25,150 nucleotides of DNA from the NCBI GenBank assembly GCA_003550305.1, contig QKYT01000010.1, forward strand, positions 1 to 25,150, given 5' to 3'. The position numbers were made by a program, and so were the translations under genes. Positions 1 to 11,044 of this stretch are shown piece by piece; positions within the stretch are counted from its first letter, which is position 1, and the number at the start of each line of letters is the position of its first letter. The notes beneath the pieces are model-generated. The model saw nothing but the letters and a program-made list of their open reading frames with translations. It ran no database searches and was not told where the DNA came from. This stretch comes from Glomus cerebriforme (lineage: Eukaryota; Glomeromycota; Glomeromycetes; Glomerales; Glomeraceae).

Positions 1-1975
1 ATTTAAGATGATCCAATTTAGTCAGTTGAAAGAAAGAATAAAACGAATGAATAACGATAATTAATACTAACAGTATATCAATCTTTGTTCCTTTAATACT
101 TCGAAACCCAAATTTTGATGATTAGATCATATGTGAGAAAAATATCAGACAACTTCAGAAAGTTTCAGAGTTTNCTATTTCGATTTCATTTCATTTTCNT
201 ATAATGAAACGGAAATGGATTATCGTAGAGCGTGTAAAACTCCTCCGAACAATGAGATACTCGAATAAGAATTATTCGCGGATCATCATCTACTTTTAAT
301 GGAATCGAATGATTTTATTTTACCCAATATTATAGAGATTAAAAATAGGGTGAGGATACGTAAAAATAATAATTTAAGTATTTTGGATATTTTTTATAAC
401 GCGTTACGTTGCGTAGAATTTTTTTTGATTACAGAGGCTTCTTTTTTTTTTTTTATTGACAATTTTGATTTACAAAGCAGTACAATAATCATAACTTTTT
501 TTTCAATCGGATTGATCCTTGAATGTTGAAAAAAAAAGCCAACAAAGAAGTTTTCCGGAGGGTTTTTTTTTTTTAAATTAAAAATTTTTTTTATTTATTA
601 AAGTGTTCTAAATTAATCAAATAAGTTTTTTTTCTCAACAATTTAAAAAAACCAAGCTTTTCGGCTTTTATCTAGACAATATGATGATCATCATTATTTA
701 AACTGTGCCCTTGTATATTATTCAAATTACTAATAAAGGTACTGTAAATCATGAAATTTCGGTTTTAAGCGAATTACACAGGGATATCATTTATATTACA
801 ATAATCAATTAATTTAATAATATTATAATATTATTCATAATATTATTCAAAAGAACGACTATAAAGTTTATTTTTTTAATCAAAAAATAACTTTTTGTAC
901 AAATTCAAATTGAAATAATCGGCGGGAATTTTCACAATTTACAGTTTTAAATTTTGGGTACCAGTTAACTAAAATTCGGTTCTGGCCAATAAACAACATC
1001 ATATTACCTATGTAATCATATCCCCTTCCATAATACAGAAAGAATATTAACTATAATTTATCCAGTTTGCAAATTTCTTTTTTTGAAAAAAATTTTTAAT
1101 AAAAGGCGAAGGAATCTTGGTATGAATTAACAAATTTTGAAGAAATGGAGAAGCTTAATTTAGTAAACCTTTATTTTAATACGTGTAAAATTTTCTCCCT
1201 TATGTGCAGTATAATTAAATTATTTGAATTGCTGTAAAGTGTAAACTATTTTGAGATTATTTTATAAATAAAAAAGCTATGATAAAGAATTAACCAATAT
1301 TTTTTTGTTTACGAAATACTATTACTCTCTTTTCAGATAAATTAATTTACAAAATTTGTGATCAAATCTTCCAATGAACGCACTCTTAATGCAGAAAGAC
1401 TACCATATGATTGTTAAATTCAAACGGTCTAGGAATTCCGATATGTTAACTCAACAATGGGATACAAACTGTCATTATTTCTGTTACAATTTCTTAGCCC
1501 AATCGCTTTACGCGTTCCATTCATATTGAAATTCTGAATATTTATGCCACCGGAGATGACATTTTTTCTTTTTTTTTTTTATCAATGATCAATAAAATAA
1601 TTGTAATTAATCTAAATAAGGAGAAATACTCTTCTTAATCCACAATAGCGAACAAAAAAAAACTTACTTTCTAAAACTTTTTTACTAATCTTTATTAGGA
1701 AACTTTTAAAAGAATTTTTGTTGTGAGCACTTTCAAGTATTTTCTAGATTAATCGGGCTAATGAGTGCCACGCCTAATGTTTTATCGATAGACATTGTAC
1801 AATATTTACCGCCGCATATAGATAGATTGATAAGATTAGCTGATTAATTCGACAAATTTAACAAATTAACTATTGCAAAAAATTATTGAATTACTTACTT
1901 TATTTAATTATCAAATAAGCTAAAATTTAAGATATTTACATAAAATATTATTTAAATTAATAAAAAATTTTTACC
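1..1975. other. Intergenic, no gene identified
   Basis: This stretch is AT-rich with long T runs (for example around 430-450 and 565-575) and two single Ns at 174 and 199. One 76-codon open frame at 299-529 on the plus strand starts with a plausible ATG. Its second half is built on T runs (F-rich) and no family is recognisable, so I do not call it. A short inverted repeat, CGAATAA/TTATTCG, sits at 262-278. No tRNA, rRNA or repeat array is visible. Confidence 0.5.
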
Positions 1976-3751
1976 TCAAAATATATTTCTATGATAATGA
2001 TCAGGAATATCATTAAATTTCAACAAGTGTTGATTTAAATCATTATGATCATTATCTATGATTGAATAATTATTCATCACCACTTGTCCAATNTTGTAGG
2101 AAGTTTCATTCTCAAGCCTTTTACAAAAGCTCATGAAATATTCCCGGAAATTGGTAGATAACTCTCCGTGATTCCGTNTGTTAAGTGAATCAATCTGTTC
2201 AAGNTTTTCCACCCATGGTGCAACTAGATTCTCTGCTGATTTCTTCCTTTTCCTAGGATTATTAGATTTCCTACTCTTGGATACTCTGGGTTTCATTCCA
2301 AAGACGGAAGAAAGACTTCAAAAAATGGCTCGNTTATCTCCAAACTTGTTGCTTTTTGTATTAAGTCCAAAAATTTTGGCTTAAATGATACTTTTTCTTT
2401 AACGTATAAATAAAAAATGGGTGTGATCGAATCTAGTGTACAAGTTGCTATTTCAGAAACTTCTAACTTGCGTGGGGAATCAATGTAAATTCTGGGTAAA
2501 GAATATATTGATAAACTTTTTGGGGACAGGATCAAGGATTTTCTTCTCAACGTGATGTCACTCATCTTTTCTTCAATAAAATATGTTTTAACAACTTGTG
2601 ATACAACTTGTTCATGATAACCATCAAATTTTGATTTAAGAAAGTTCAATAAATCATCTTTCTTCAAATTTTGTTCTGGTTTAAATGCTTCTCGGAAAAA
2701 TTTTAACGCAAGAGAATACATAGTTTCGCCAGAGCGAATTGCAAGGAAAGCATCCCATAAAATATTTCCTAATTCATCTAAACGATGTTCAAACATATGA
2801 AGAGCGTCTATGATAACATTATCATGTAATCTGAAACCCAAGTTGATAAGTTCAACAAGGTGTGAAATTACGATATCAACAACCGGGCATGACCAGTCAG
2901 ATGCAGGAGTTGGCGGAAAAGGATAAGAAAAGCACCCTGCATAACTAAATCATTTACGTCAGAACAAATTTCATCGTATCCTATTTGCTTCCATAAGTTC
3001 ACCAGGTCAGGGTGAATAAGGATTCCTCTTNCGATTACATTCAATTGTCTATTATTTTCAAATCCGTCTTTGGATGGGTATTCTTCCGGAATAGATAGTT
3101 GATGTATATCTGGATCGCAATTTAAATCTAATTGGAATGATTTTGGTCTAGGAGGAAATGGAACGAATCGTTTATTTAAAATTAAATCTTCAATATCTTT
3201 TAAATTCTTTCTCAACATTCCGGGGGCATAATTTATTACATGTGGACCAGCCGAAAGAAAGTGAAACAACTCCATGTCATTTCCCTTTGATGGTAATTCT
3301 TCATTATTGTTAGCTAATTGTTTATATCCTTATCTAATAAATAAGTGAATACGAATATAGGTAAATTGCTTGCCCATGGCGATTTGATCTTTTGCTGGAA
3401 TGCACGAATCCTGTCGGCGTCAAGCTGTCCTGCATTGTGTTCTATTTTTAATTCTATTAATTTTTGATCATATTTCCCAAAGTGCATAAGTAATCTTTGA
3501 ATAAAATATCGTGAAATTGTAACTTTTCTCGTAATTAATGTTTGGCACACCGGTATGTCGATAAAGGTGGGACCTAATCGTACAGCGTGAAATAAAGCGT
3601 GTGCTTTTCCATAACGTACCAACAACCATTCAGTCTTAGCATAAGGGTCTTTTGATATGACTGACCAATTTCGACATGTTAGTGTTAAATTAAGAGGATA
3701 GTCGACATATTTGAATATAAGTATCTTAATTTCAGGAATTAAATTTTGCAT
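1976..3751 (-). pseudogene. F-box family protein gene, interrupted by three one-base frameshifts
   Basis: Reading on the minus strand from the ATG at 3751, the first segment (3751-3314) opens with an F-box-like N-terminus (residues 4-8 LIPEI, then LTCRNW at about 24-29), followed by the WLLVRYGKAHALFHAV block that I recognise from the large Rhizophagus F-box family. Such proteins are thought to be substrate adaptors of SCF ubiquitin ligases. Three further segments continue the protein in other frames: about 3329-2868, about 2920-2293 and 2296-1976. The joins lie near 3324-3330, 2917-2920 and 2300-2302. Each is consistent with one missing T in the coding strand, and frame otherwise stays open for about 590 codons. 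The last segment has a basic stretch, PRKRKK (2257-2240), that could be a nuclear localisation signal. Five Ns fall inside the gene. It is either a young pseudogene or an intact gene with homopolymer sequencing errors. No intron is needed to read it. Confidence 0.75.
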
Positions 3752-4246
3752 TCCAAAGAAAATAATTTCTTTATATGGAAATTCGTACGACGATGGTTGC
3801 TAGCACTGAATCTTATATAATCGAAACCGATAACGATTAAAAAAATATAAAAATACGGGATAATATGAACGAAAGTTTCAAAAAAAATTTTTTAACTTAT
3901 GAGGATTGTTTGACAGTGCCCTCAACCCCTTATATAATTAAATTTAGAATGAATCTTATAAAAAATTGAATCTAGCCTATTTTGGTACGAATTCAAAGGA
4001 CGTTGATAAAAGGAAATTTACAGTTGATGATCATTACTCAGAGTACTGACTCAGTTCATGTGTTACAGCCCTGAGTTCAGAAAATTTTAATTCCGGGAAA
4101 AAACCAGTACTTCTAAAAAGGAAACTTGAAGAAAGCGAAATGAACATGATAGAGACACAAATATTTGTGACAAAAATACGGATAGAACATAAAAAATAGT
4201 CCGAAAATGTTGAAAGTAAATGGAAAGCTATTTTTTATTATCTTTT

Positions 4247-4256
4247 GGGGGGGGGG
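4247..4256 (+). repeat. G10 homopolymer
   Basis: Ten consecutive Gs stand out in sequence that otherwise rarely has more than four G or C in a row. No second G run lies close enough to propose a quadruplex. It may be a real tract or a consensus artefact. Confidence 0.9.
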
Positions 4257-5017
4257 CAGAAATCAAAGCGATTAAATTTCCCAATACTATATTACCAAAA
4301 ATTGTGATACGCTAAATTCCAATATTAAACAATATAAAATTTATTTTCTACTACATGTAAATCGCTGAATTTCTCCATGCGGTGGACAGTTTATAAGGCA
4401 GACCACTTGACACTACGACAATTAAACATTATTGTCAAGAAAGAAGGTATTAAAGTAAATAATGAAGGAGATGGAAAGGGTTCAAGTAGTTGGAACTTCA
4501 TATACCCCACAAATCTGATTATTTTTAAACGATCACATTTCTGAATTTTTTTCGGAATAAAACTAGAAAAATGATTTATCGGAGTTGTTTTTTTAGAGTT
4601 TGAAAGAAGTGAGAGAAACAATTGTAGTTTTCTAAAAGAAAAAAAATATTATCTTTTAACGTAATTTACAAAATATAGTTCTGATGAAAGGGATTTTCTG
4701 AAAGGAATTTATAGCATTATTTGTATATATATAACACAAATTAAAAACTTTTAAAAGTCAAAGTAAATAAACGTAAATAAACGAGAAAGTTTAAAAAAAA
4801 GGAGATTAATGTGTCACATGTAAATAGAATAGGATTATTACTACCTATCACAAGTGTGATTGTTTTTAACCCGTAGAAAATATAAGGTAAAGTTGTATAT
4901 TACCTATCATGATCAATGATTAAAAAAGATGAAACAAATATATAAATGTTAATTCATAATTTCAGCCTTAAAGAAATAAATTAATTGCTAGAAAAACTCA
5001 TTACTACTTAAATTACG

Positions 5018-5033
5018 TATATATATATATATA
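5018..5033. repeat. (TA)8 microsatellite
   Basis: Eight perfect TA dinucleotides are flanked by ACG on the left and CATAAAA on the right. A similar TATATACATA..TTTTTCTC..CATACG context appears near 20670-20705, so this may be part of a degenerate dispersed repeat. Confidence 0.85.
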
Positions 5034-6023
5034 CATAAAAAATTTTTCTCAGTCATACGTCATATAAATATTAAAATAAAAAAAAAAGAAATTTTTTTAT
5101 TTATATTAAGAAATTTACCATGTAAATAATCTCGAGCAACATTTTTCGATTAAAGTTATTTTTGGTGAATAATTTTATCGAAAAATAATTGCTTATCTGG
5201 GAATAATATTCTTAATTTATAATTAAAAAATAAACAATTTTGATCGTTAAAATGTGTGGTGATGGTTGATCGATCCATATACTTTTCTGATTGCGTAATA
5301 AGTATTATAATAAAGGATATTAAAAATCATTAACTTACTGTATATTTTGGCAAAGGTTTTAATAAATAACATAGATTTTTAATATAGATTAATAATTTTA
5401 CCTCATAATATGCATATATCATCCATTTTCTTGTCTTTCTTACCGTCAAGTTTTGAATGTAATAAAAAATGAAAAAAATTTTTATAATAACTTATGGGTT
5501 TCAAAATGACCATAGAAAAATTATTTGAAATCTTATTATCCTATTAATATAAGCTTTTAATTTTTTTTCTTTTATGTCATAGTTATTAAAGTTTATATAT
5601 TTTATTTTCAACCATGTCAAATGGGTCATGAATATTTAAAAATTGACTTTAAAGGATTACATGTCTCTCAGTTTATTTGACTTTTAAAGTTTAAACAACT
5701 TTCTTTAAACTTTATACGGTAAAAGCCAGACTTAATGAGGCTCGGATGTTTTAAGAATTCGTCCTAATTTTCATAAATATATAACAGTTTTTGAGTAAGG
5801 TGTAATTAGGAGCGTTTATTTTTGAAAGTGAGAATTTAATGATTGTCATTTTTTTCATTTTATAAGTAAATAAATGTGACTCAGAGAAACTCAGGTCTCC
5901 GGTTAAAGTTAACTGATCATCAAGATAAATTTCCTATCCAATAAATTAATTTATACAAATTGATACTTCATTCAAAATTACCAAAATAGGTTAGATACAA
6001 TTGACAGAGAGTAAACAATCGTA

Positions 6024-6040
6024 TTTTTTTTTTTTTTTTT
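6024..6040 (+). repeat. T17 homopolymer
   Basis: Seventeen consecutive Ts lie about 230 bases upstream of the intact gene at 6269. Poly(dA:dT) tracts often exclude nucleosomes in fungal promoters; a promoter role here is inference only. Confidence 0.85.
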
Positions 6041-6268
6041 ACCTCTTTTTTTCTTATAAAATGCTACCAAAATTTTAAAATTTCGTTTATTAAAAAATTT
6101 ATTCAAAACAAAAATTTCTTTTATTGAAAAGTTTACCTGAAACAAAAATTTTGTTCGTTAAATACCATAATTTCGTTTTTTTTGAATAATTCGGTTTATC
6201 GATTTGACCATTAAATTAAATATTATTGGGCAATTAAAAAGCCTTCAAATAAAATAAATTTTTGCAAT

Positions 6269-6793
6269 ATGAGCACCAATGATCAACAATACGATTCTAA
6301 CACTGCTCCGCAAATTCCCTCTCCTAATAATATCTCTCAACCTCAAGGAAATGTCACTACGGTTGGATATTCATTTTTTTACAAGGCGTATAACGATTTT
6401 CAAATTTACCATATTACTTGCGAAGAAACTCCATTTGAGATAGTTTCTCGTCTTTTGAGCAATCACGATTGCGTAACTCAAAATCGCGTTCAACCAAACA
6501 ATTTACACGTATTTTATTATCAACAACCTGTCGATAAAAAAATCTATAAAATTACTTGTGAAGTAGTCTCGTATACTTTCATTGTTCGCATGTTGAACAA
6601 AATTAATTATGGTATCGAATTAAGCCTTAATGAACAACAACAAGAGGTTTTTTCTAGAGCTCACAAAGAAAATTTGGAATTTCATTTAAAACATGATTTA
6701 ACTTATTATTTGGCACCAATCGATACTTCTCAACAACCTATTCCAACAGATAGTAATATTATTAATAATCAATCTTATTCAAGGTCATATTAA
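6269..6793 (+). CDS. Orphan protein, 174 residues, with tandem internal repeat
   Basis: This single uninterrupted frame has an ATG start (context GCAATATGA) and a TAA stop. Its codons use far more C and G than the flanks, which supports real coding. Residues 1-31 are low-complexity (S, N, Q, P, T). The core holds two copies of one motif: residues 37-65 (FYKAYNDFQIYHITCE...IVSRLL) and 82-110 (FYYQQPVDKKIYKITCE...IVRMLN). The shared pattern is FY...D..IY.ITCE....IV..L, spaced 45-46 residues. A region to about residue 150 follows (YYLAPI at 146-151), and the tail is again N/S/Q-rich. There is no signal peptide, membrane segment or known catalytic motif. The paired conserved C51 and C97 suggest a small duplicated fold. 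Nothing resembling an intron or operon partner is nearby. I do not recognise the family; I expect it to be restricted to Glomeromycotina. Confidence 0.85.
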   Translation: MSTNDQQYDSNTAPQIPSPNNISQPQGNVTTVGYSFFYKAYNDFQIYHITCEETPFEIVSRLLSNHDCVTQNRVQPNNLHVFYYQQPVDKKIYKITCEVVSYTFIVRMLNKINYGIELSLNEQQQEVFSRAHKENLEFHLKHDLTYYLAPIDTSQQPIPTDSNIINNQSYSRSY

Positions 6794-7878
6794 TACAAAT
6801 TACTAAAAAATAATCTATATTTATAGTTTTTTTGTAAAAGTTTATATTTTTTATATACCGAATTATTAATAAAGATTGTTTGTTTTAACAAAAATTATAT
6901 ACATTGTCAAAATTAAAAAGTATCAAAACATCGATTCTATTTTTTTTTATATAGCAGCACATCATCTGGCATAATTCATATAAGTTACTCCATTTTATTA
7001 TTTTCTACTATGTCGAGAAAGAATAAGGTAATTATTTAAATGTTTCGCGTAAATATAATTATCCGTTAAAGAGAAACCTTTAACTAATAAAATCTCATTT
7101 TTTTGGCATAACTTCATAAATGTAACAAAATTTATTGAGGTAATGAACAAACAGATTTTTCGTTGTATTAAAAAATTTTTTATTTGGGTAAAATAGCTAT
7201 TGTCGTTAATATCAATTGGATCTGTAAAAAATCATTTGGGATCCTTAGTTACTATTTACGTACATTTTACGTAGATCTTTAGTACAATTTCCATTCTGAG
7301 TTTAACACACAATGCGTAGATAATGCATGGATCTTCAGTATAATTTCCGCAAAATGTGTTTTCGCCACAATATTTGTTGATCAATTACGATAAATAAAAA
7401 ATGGATAATACTGTAAATTAATGATCAAATTAATATTAGAGCGATACTTTTTTTTTATTATGTACAATATTATTCGTAATCATATTATATACAATCAATA
7501 ACATACGCCATTAATTTTCTTTTTTCAGAAGTTATGATAGATACATACAGTATAACCTATCTTCGGCAAATAACGGAACGAGTGAATAAATTACTTCGAA
7601 TTAATTGCAACGGAATAAATTTAACAGATCCGTTTGTGTAATTATGTAATAAACATTTTTTTTACAAAGAAATCATATTTTTACATTTATGATAATACAT
7701 ATTCGGTGCTTCTTTTAATCATTTACTACAAAAATCATTAATTTTAGAAGATTCTTTGGCGTTAAAAGATTTAGTTTAAAGTTTATCAAAGAAATTTCTT
7801 TGTCCAAACTATTAAATAATTAAAATTTTCATTGTGTGGTTTCTAAATTTAGCTATATTCTAAAATATAAACAATCAA
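6794..7878. other. Intergenic, nothing recognised
   Basis: Apart from the poly(A) signal, no gene is supported. At 7011 there is an ATG with five codons running into GTAATT, which could imitate a first exon with a donor site, but I find no matching second exon. Confidence 0.4.
6868..6873 (+). promoter_or_regulatory. Poly(A) signal AATAAA
   Basis: A canonical AATAAA lies 75 bases after the stop codon of the 174-residue gene and is followed by a T-rich GATTGTTTGTTTT stretch, as expected downstream of a cleavage site. AATAAA is common by chance in such AT-rich DNA, so the position supports the call more than the motif itself does. Confidence 0.5.
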
Positions 7879-8410
7879 AATTTAAAAGATATTGAAGATT
7901 TGATTTTAAATAAACGATTCGTTCCATTTCCTCTTAGACCAAATCACCAAAAGCATTCCAATTAGATTTAAATAGCGACCCACATATACATCAACCGTCT
8001 ATTCCAGAAGAATGGACGGATCGAAAATAATAGACAATTGAATGTGATTGTAAGAGGAAATCTTATTTACCCTGACTTGGTGATGGAAACAAATAAGGTA
8101 TTATGAAATTTGCAATGATTTATTTATGCAAAGTGCACTTATCCTTTTTTCGCCGACCCCTGCATCTGACTGGTCATTCCAATCATTGATACAGTAATTT
8201 TACGCCTTGTTGAACTTATTCAGATTACAAAATAATGTTATTATAGACGCCCTTCATATGATTGAACATCGATTAGAAATACTTTATGGTTGTATTTTTT
8301 GGGAATTCACTCTAGTGAAAATATTATTCATATACGAAGAAACTTTAAGAAAGATTTTCTTAAGTCATTATCATAACAAGTTGTGAAATAAATAAGCGAC
8401 ATTACAAAAA
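7879..8410 (+). pseudogene. Decayed paralog of the F-box family gene (middle portion only)
   Basis: This plus-strand stretch aligns along its length with the coding strand of the minus-strand F-box gene between about 3220 and 2560. Landmarks shared in the same order are KDIEDLILNKRFVPFP (from about 7884), the IP-EE block, ENNRQLNV, the TPASDWS block (about 8157-8177), NVIIDALHM and a C-terminal IxHYEQV-like remnant. The copy has several frameshifts, stops and deletions and lacks the F-box N-terminus and the basic C-terminus, so it cannot encode a protein. It lies in inverted orientation about 4 kb from the better-preserved copy. At the position of that copy's second frameshift, this relic has one more base in the T run and stays in frame across it. 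Confidence 0.85.
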
Positions 8411-9354
8411 GAAATAAATTTGGAGATAATAAAACCGGTTTTTTTCGTTTTCTTTGAAATGAAACTATCATATAAGTTCCAATTATAAAAACATTTTCAA
8501 ATGTGTAAAAAATAACATTTCTCAATTTTTAACTTCTTGACTTCTTTGACTTTAACATTGACAAATTTATTTCATATTATTAACAATGGAATATTTTATA
8601 TTAATTTATCCGATAAAAAAACCGTTTTTCAAATGAGTTTTTAAATATGGAAATTTTAACAAAGCGAAAGGAACTATTAGACCAAATATGGTAGCGATTT
8701 TCAACAGCGTAATACAAATCATTATATAGAGATTTTTTTTTATTTAAGTAAATTAACTTTAAAAAGAATGTTTAATTCTTTTAGAAAATCTGTTTTTGTG
8801 TTACAATTGGTACAATTATTTTCGGACTCAATATTCCTCAAGTATTCTTCATCTATCATAATTATATTGTAAATGTTAACTAATTATGTTAACGCAAGGA
8901 CCCCGAACAATATTAATAGAGGTCATAAGTACTCCTTGAATGTGTGGCACAACAATCTTTTAAAAAATTATATCCCAACTTTTTTCTTTGACATAAAGCT
9001 TTTAAATTTATACTGTAGATGTAATTTCTGCGGCTCTGCAAGTTTACTTATGCTTTGGAAAGAGGTTTAAAACGTTGTTTTTGACTTTACATATAAATGA
9101 TTGATTTTACCTCTTTACCGATCATTTCCAAAATGGATTCGACAAAATAAAATTTTTGTTAAATAAGTCAATAATGATATTAAAACTCTTGCAGAGCAGC
9201 CGAAATTAGGTATATTTAGTAACTTTTAAAAGCTATATGTTAAAATAAAAAATCTTCTTTTTATGGTTTTTTTTGTTGCGCCACATTTGTTAGCTATTTC
9301 GTTTAAGCCATAAGTAGCAAAAAAAAATTTACTATTAGCTCTACGCATTTTTCA
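8411..9354. other. Intergenic, nothing recognised
   Basis: Open frames here (for example 8873-9070 plus and 8525-8328 minus) are short, lack family features and have the composition of the surrounding DNA. No RNA gene is visible. Confidence 0.4.
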
Positions 9355-9416
9355 GGGCCGGAATTATGATAATGTCAGTCAGTTATTAAAAAAAGTAATA
9401 AAATTCCGGCCGGCAT
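9355..9416. repeat. GGCCGGAATT inverted repeat
   Basis: GGGCCGGAATTA on the left and AAATTCCGGCCGGCATTA on the right form an imperfect inverted repeat around an AT-rich loop. The same GGCCGGAATT/AATTCCGGCC core occurs in the small element at 21073-21210 and, in altered form, in the palindromes at 23025-23120. This suggests a dispersed fold-back family. Confidence 0.55.
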
Positions 9417-10204
9417 TATTAAAAATTGTCTAAAAAAGGCAAGATAAGCATAATATTTTTGACCAAGGTCCTGACAATTACGAAAAACTGGGGGCGCTGC
9501 AAATCGCAAGGGGGAATATAAATTTCACATTGATTCTGCGATAAATATCATAGTTGAAATTATTTCTTAATTTAATGATGTACAAAGTGGTATGTTTCTC
9601 ATTTAAATGGTACAATCCCGTGTGAATATAACACATTTTTGATTCATCTCTTAACGTAATCAATCGCTAAATTTTTCTTAATAAAATCACTGAACAACAT
9701 AAATAATAAGATGGGTAACTTTATTAATTTTATAAATTGTTTTTATTTTATTTTTTTTTTAATCCATATTGATTTCTATATTTAATATCATTATGTTGTA
9801 TACAAAAAAAGCATATAATTGACCTGTATAATTTTCGTTTTTAGAATGAAAAAAATTATATATAGAGGGAATTACAGCTTTTCATTTTCTCTTTCATAAA
9901 AATCCATTTTGTTTAGTTACAACGCGTTATAAACCGGAGTTGCAAAAAAAATTATTTATTTATTTATTTATTTTGAATAGATGAAGAAAAAATTTTTTGA
10001 TATTATTATATAAAATAATTTTTGCTATTTAAAGAGTCCGTCTAAATCAAAAACTGTTTAATTATTAATCAACCAATTTAAGCAAGTTTTGAAAGAAAAG
10101 AAAAATCCGAAAATATTTCGAATATTTCTTAGTAATAAACTTGATTGTAATGTTTATCTAATTAAAATCTAATAAATTAAATAACTCACTACATCATTGC
10201 AATA
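9417..10204. other. Intergenic, nothing recognised
   Basis: The region includes a short (TTTA)n-like run near 9953-9971 and an AT-rich spacer. The minus-strand frame 9663-9478 has no recognisable family. No gene is supported. Confidence 0.4.
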
Positions 10205-10382
10205 TAGATTTACCACGCATATAGTAAATATAGCACAACCCGGTAATGTTATGCAAATCTTGAAATCTGTACAAAAAGAGAATATATCATCTCTATAGAC
10301 ATTGATTTATCACGCAAGTAGTAAATAATAGCACAACCCGGTAACGTTAAGCAAAACTTGAAATCTGTACAAAAAAAGAATA
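10205..10382. repeat. Tandem direct duplication of an ~80-bp segment
   Basis: Two copies of the same segment lie at about 10205-10284 and 10302-10382, period about 97 bases. They share ATTTA(C/T)CACGCA..TAGTAAATA, then TAGCACAACCCGGTAA(T/C)GTTA, then CTTGAAATCTGTACAAAAA. They differ by several substitutions and small indels, so the duplication is not recent. I found no tRNA cloverleaf or coding frame in either copy. Confidence 0.85.
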
Positions 10383-10936
10383 AAGGACTTTCAAAATTAT
10401 ATGGATATTCTCAAAAGAGGGTATAGGTTTGTCCTTTTATAATTTCAAATTTTGGCCTTGTTTTAAAGTTTCAAATTCGGAAACGGGTTATGTCAATATC
10501 AGAAGATTCAGAGAAATCGTCGTAACATACTGTACATTTCGGCGTGGTAAAATTCTACATGATATTTGTTATAATCATAACGAACTCGAATTTTGTCCAA
10601 CACGTGAGTTTAACCAATCAAATACTTTAGATACAGTATAATGAATCAGCCAATTAAATTTTTAAATTCATTATAAGATTATAGCGAAGAATTTAGAGGT
10701 AAGAACTGGAGGATTCGTTTAATTGTAATATATTATATTGTTATATCCAATACTTATTAATTATATGATAGGGATGGGGCTATTTTGGTGTTCGACCACG
10801 CCCTTATTCAAAAAAAAAACCATTTTAAGCTCTATTAGATATGTCTGCTAAATTTTTTTTTTTTATTTTTTATTTCGTAGTGAATAGCCTTTCATTTTTA
10901 ATAGTTTTTAAAATGTAAAGAATTAGTTGATAATCC
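10383..10936. other. Non-coding spacer with one dubious frame
   Basis: A 70-codon frame at 10429-10641 (plus) would need a TTG start. Its composition is slightly more gene-like than its flanks (CYNHNELEFCPTREF near its end), so a decayed exon is possible, but no family is recognisable and I do not call it a gene. Confidence 0.35.
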
Positions 10937-11044
10937 TGGCCAAAATGATTATGTATTCACGTGATTTGTTTCTGCTGTTTAAAGTTACTTTTTTAAACTC
11001 TTAAAAGTCTAAAAGTCGAGGTGTATCACGTGTTAATAGCCAAA
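10937..11044. repeat. Small inverted-repeat relic with paired CACGTG
   Basis: TGGCCAAAATGATTATGTAT followed by CACGTGAT (CACGTG at 10958-10963) faces a right end whose complement reads TTTGGCTATTAA then CACGTGAT (CACGTG at 11027-11032). Length and layout match the better-preserved element at 21073-21210, so I read both as members of one miniature inverted-repeat family. The arms are badly eroded. Confidence 0.4.

Larger units (their letters stand above)
3752..6268. other. Intergenic, low-complexity spacer
   Basis: No coding region is supported. The 76-codon minus frame at 4621-4391 has no recognisable family. The region contains a run of ten Gs at 4247-4256, a (TA)8 microsatellite at 5018-5033 and a run of seventeen Ts at 6024-6040. 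The last 200 bases before 6269 should contain the promoter of the next gene, but I see no unambiguous core element. Confidence 0.5.

Noticed and set aside
299..529. 76-codon plus frame at the left edge
   Set aside because: The second half is encoded by T runs, no family is recognisable, and the composition does not differ from the flanks.
7011..7035. Short ATG exon followed by GTAATT donor
   Set aside because: There are only six codons and no convincing acceptor and continuing frame downstream.
10429..10641. 70-codon plus frame
   Set aside because: It needs a TTG start and has no recognisable domain. A decayed exon is possible but not supportable.
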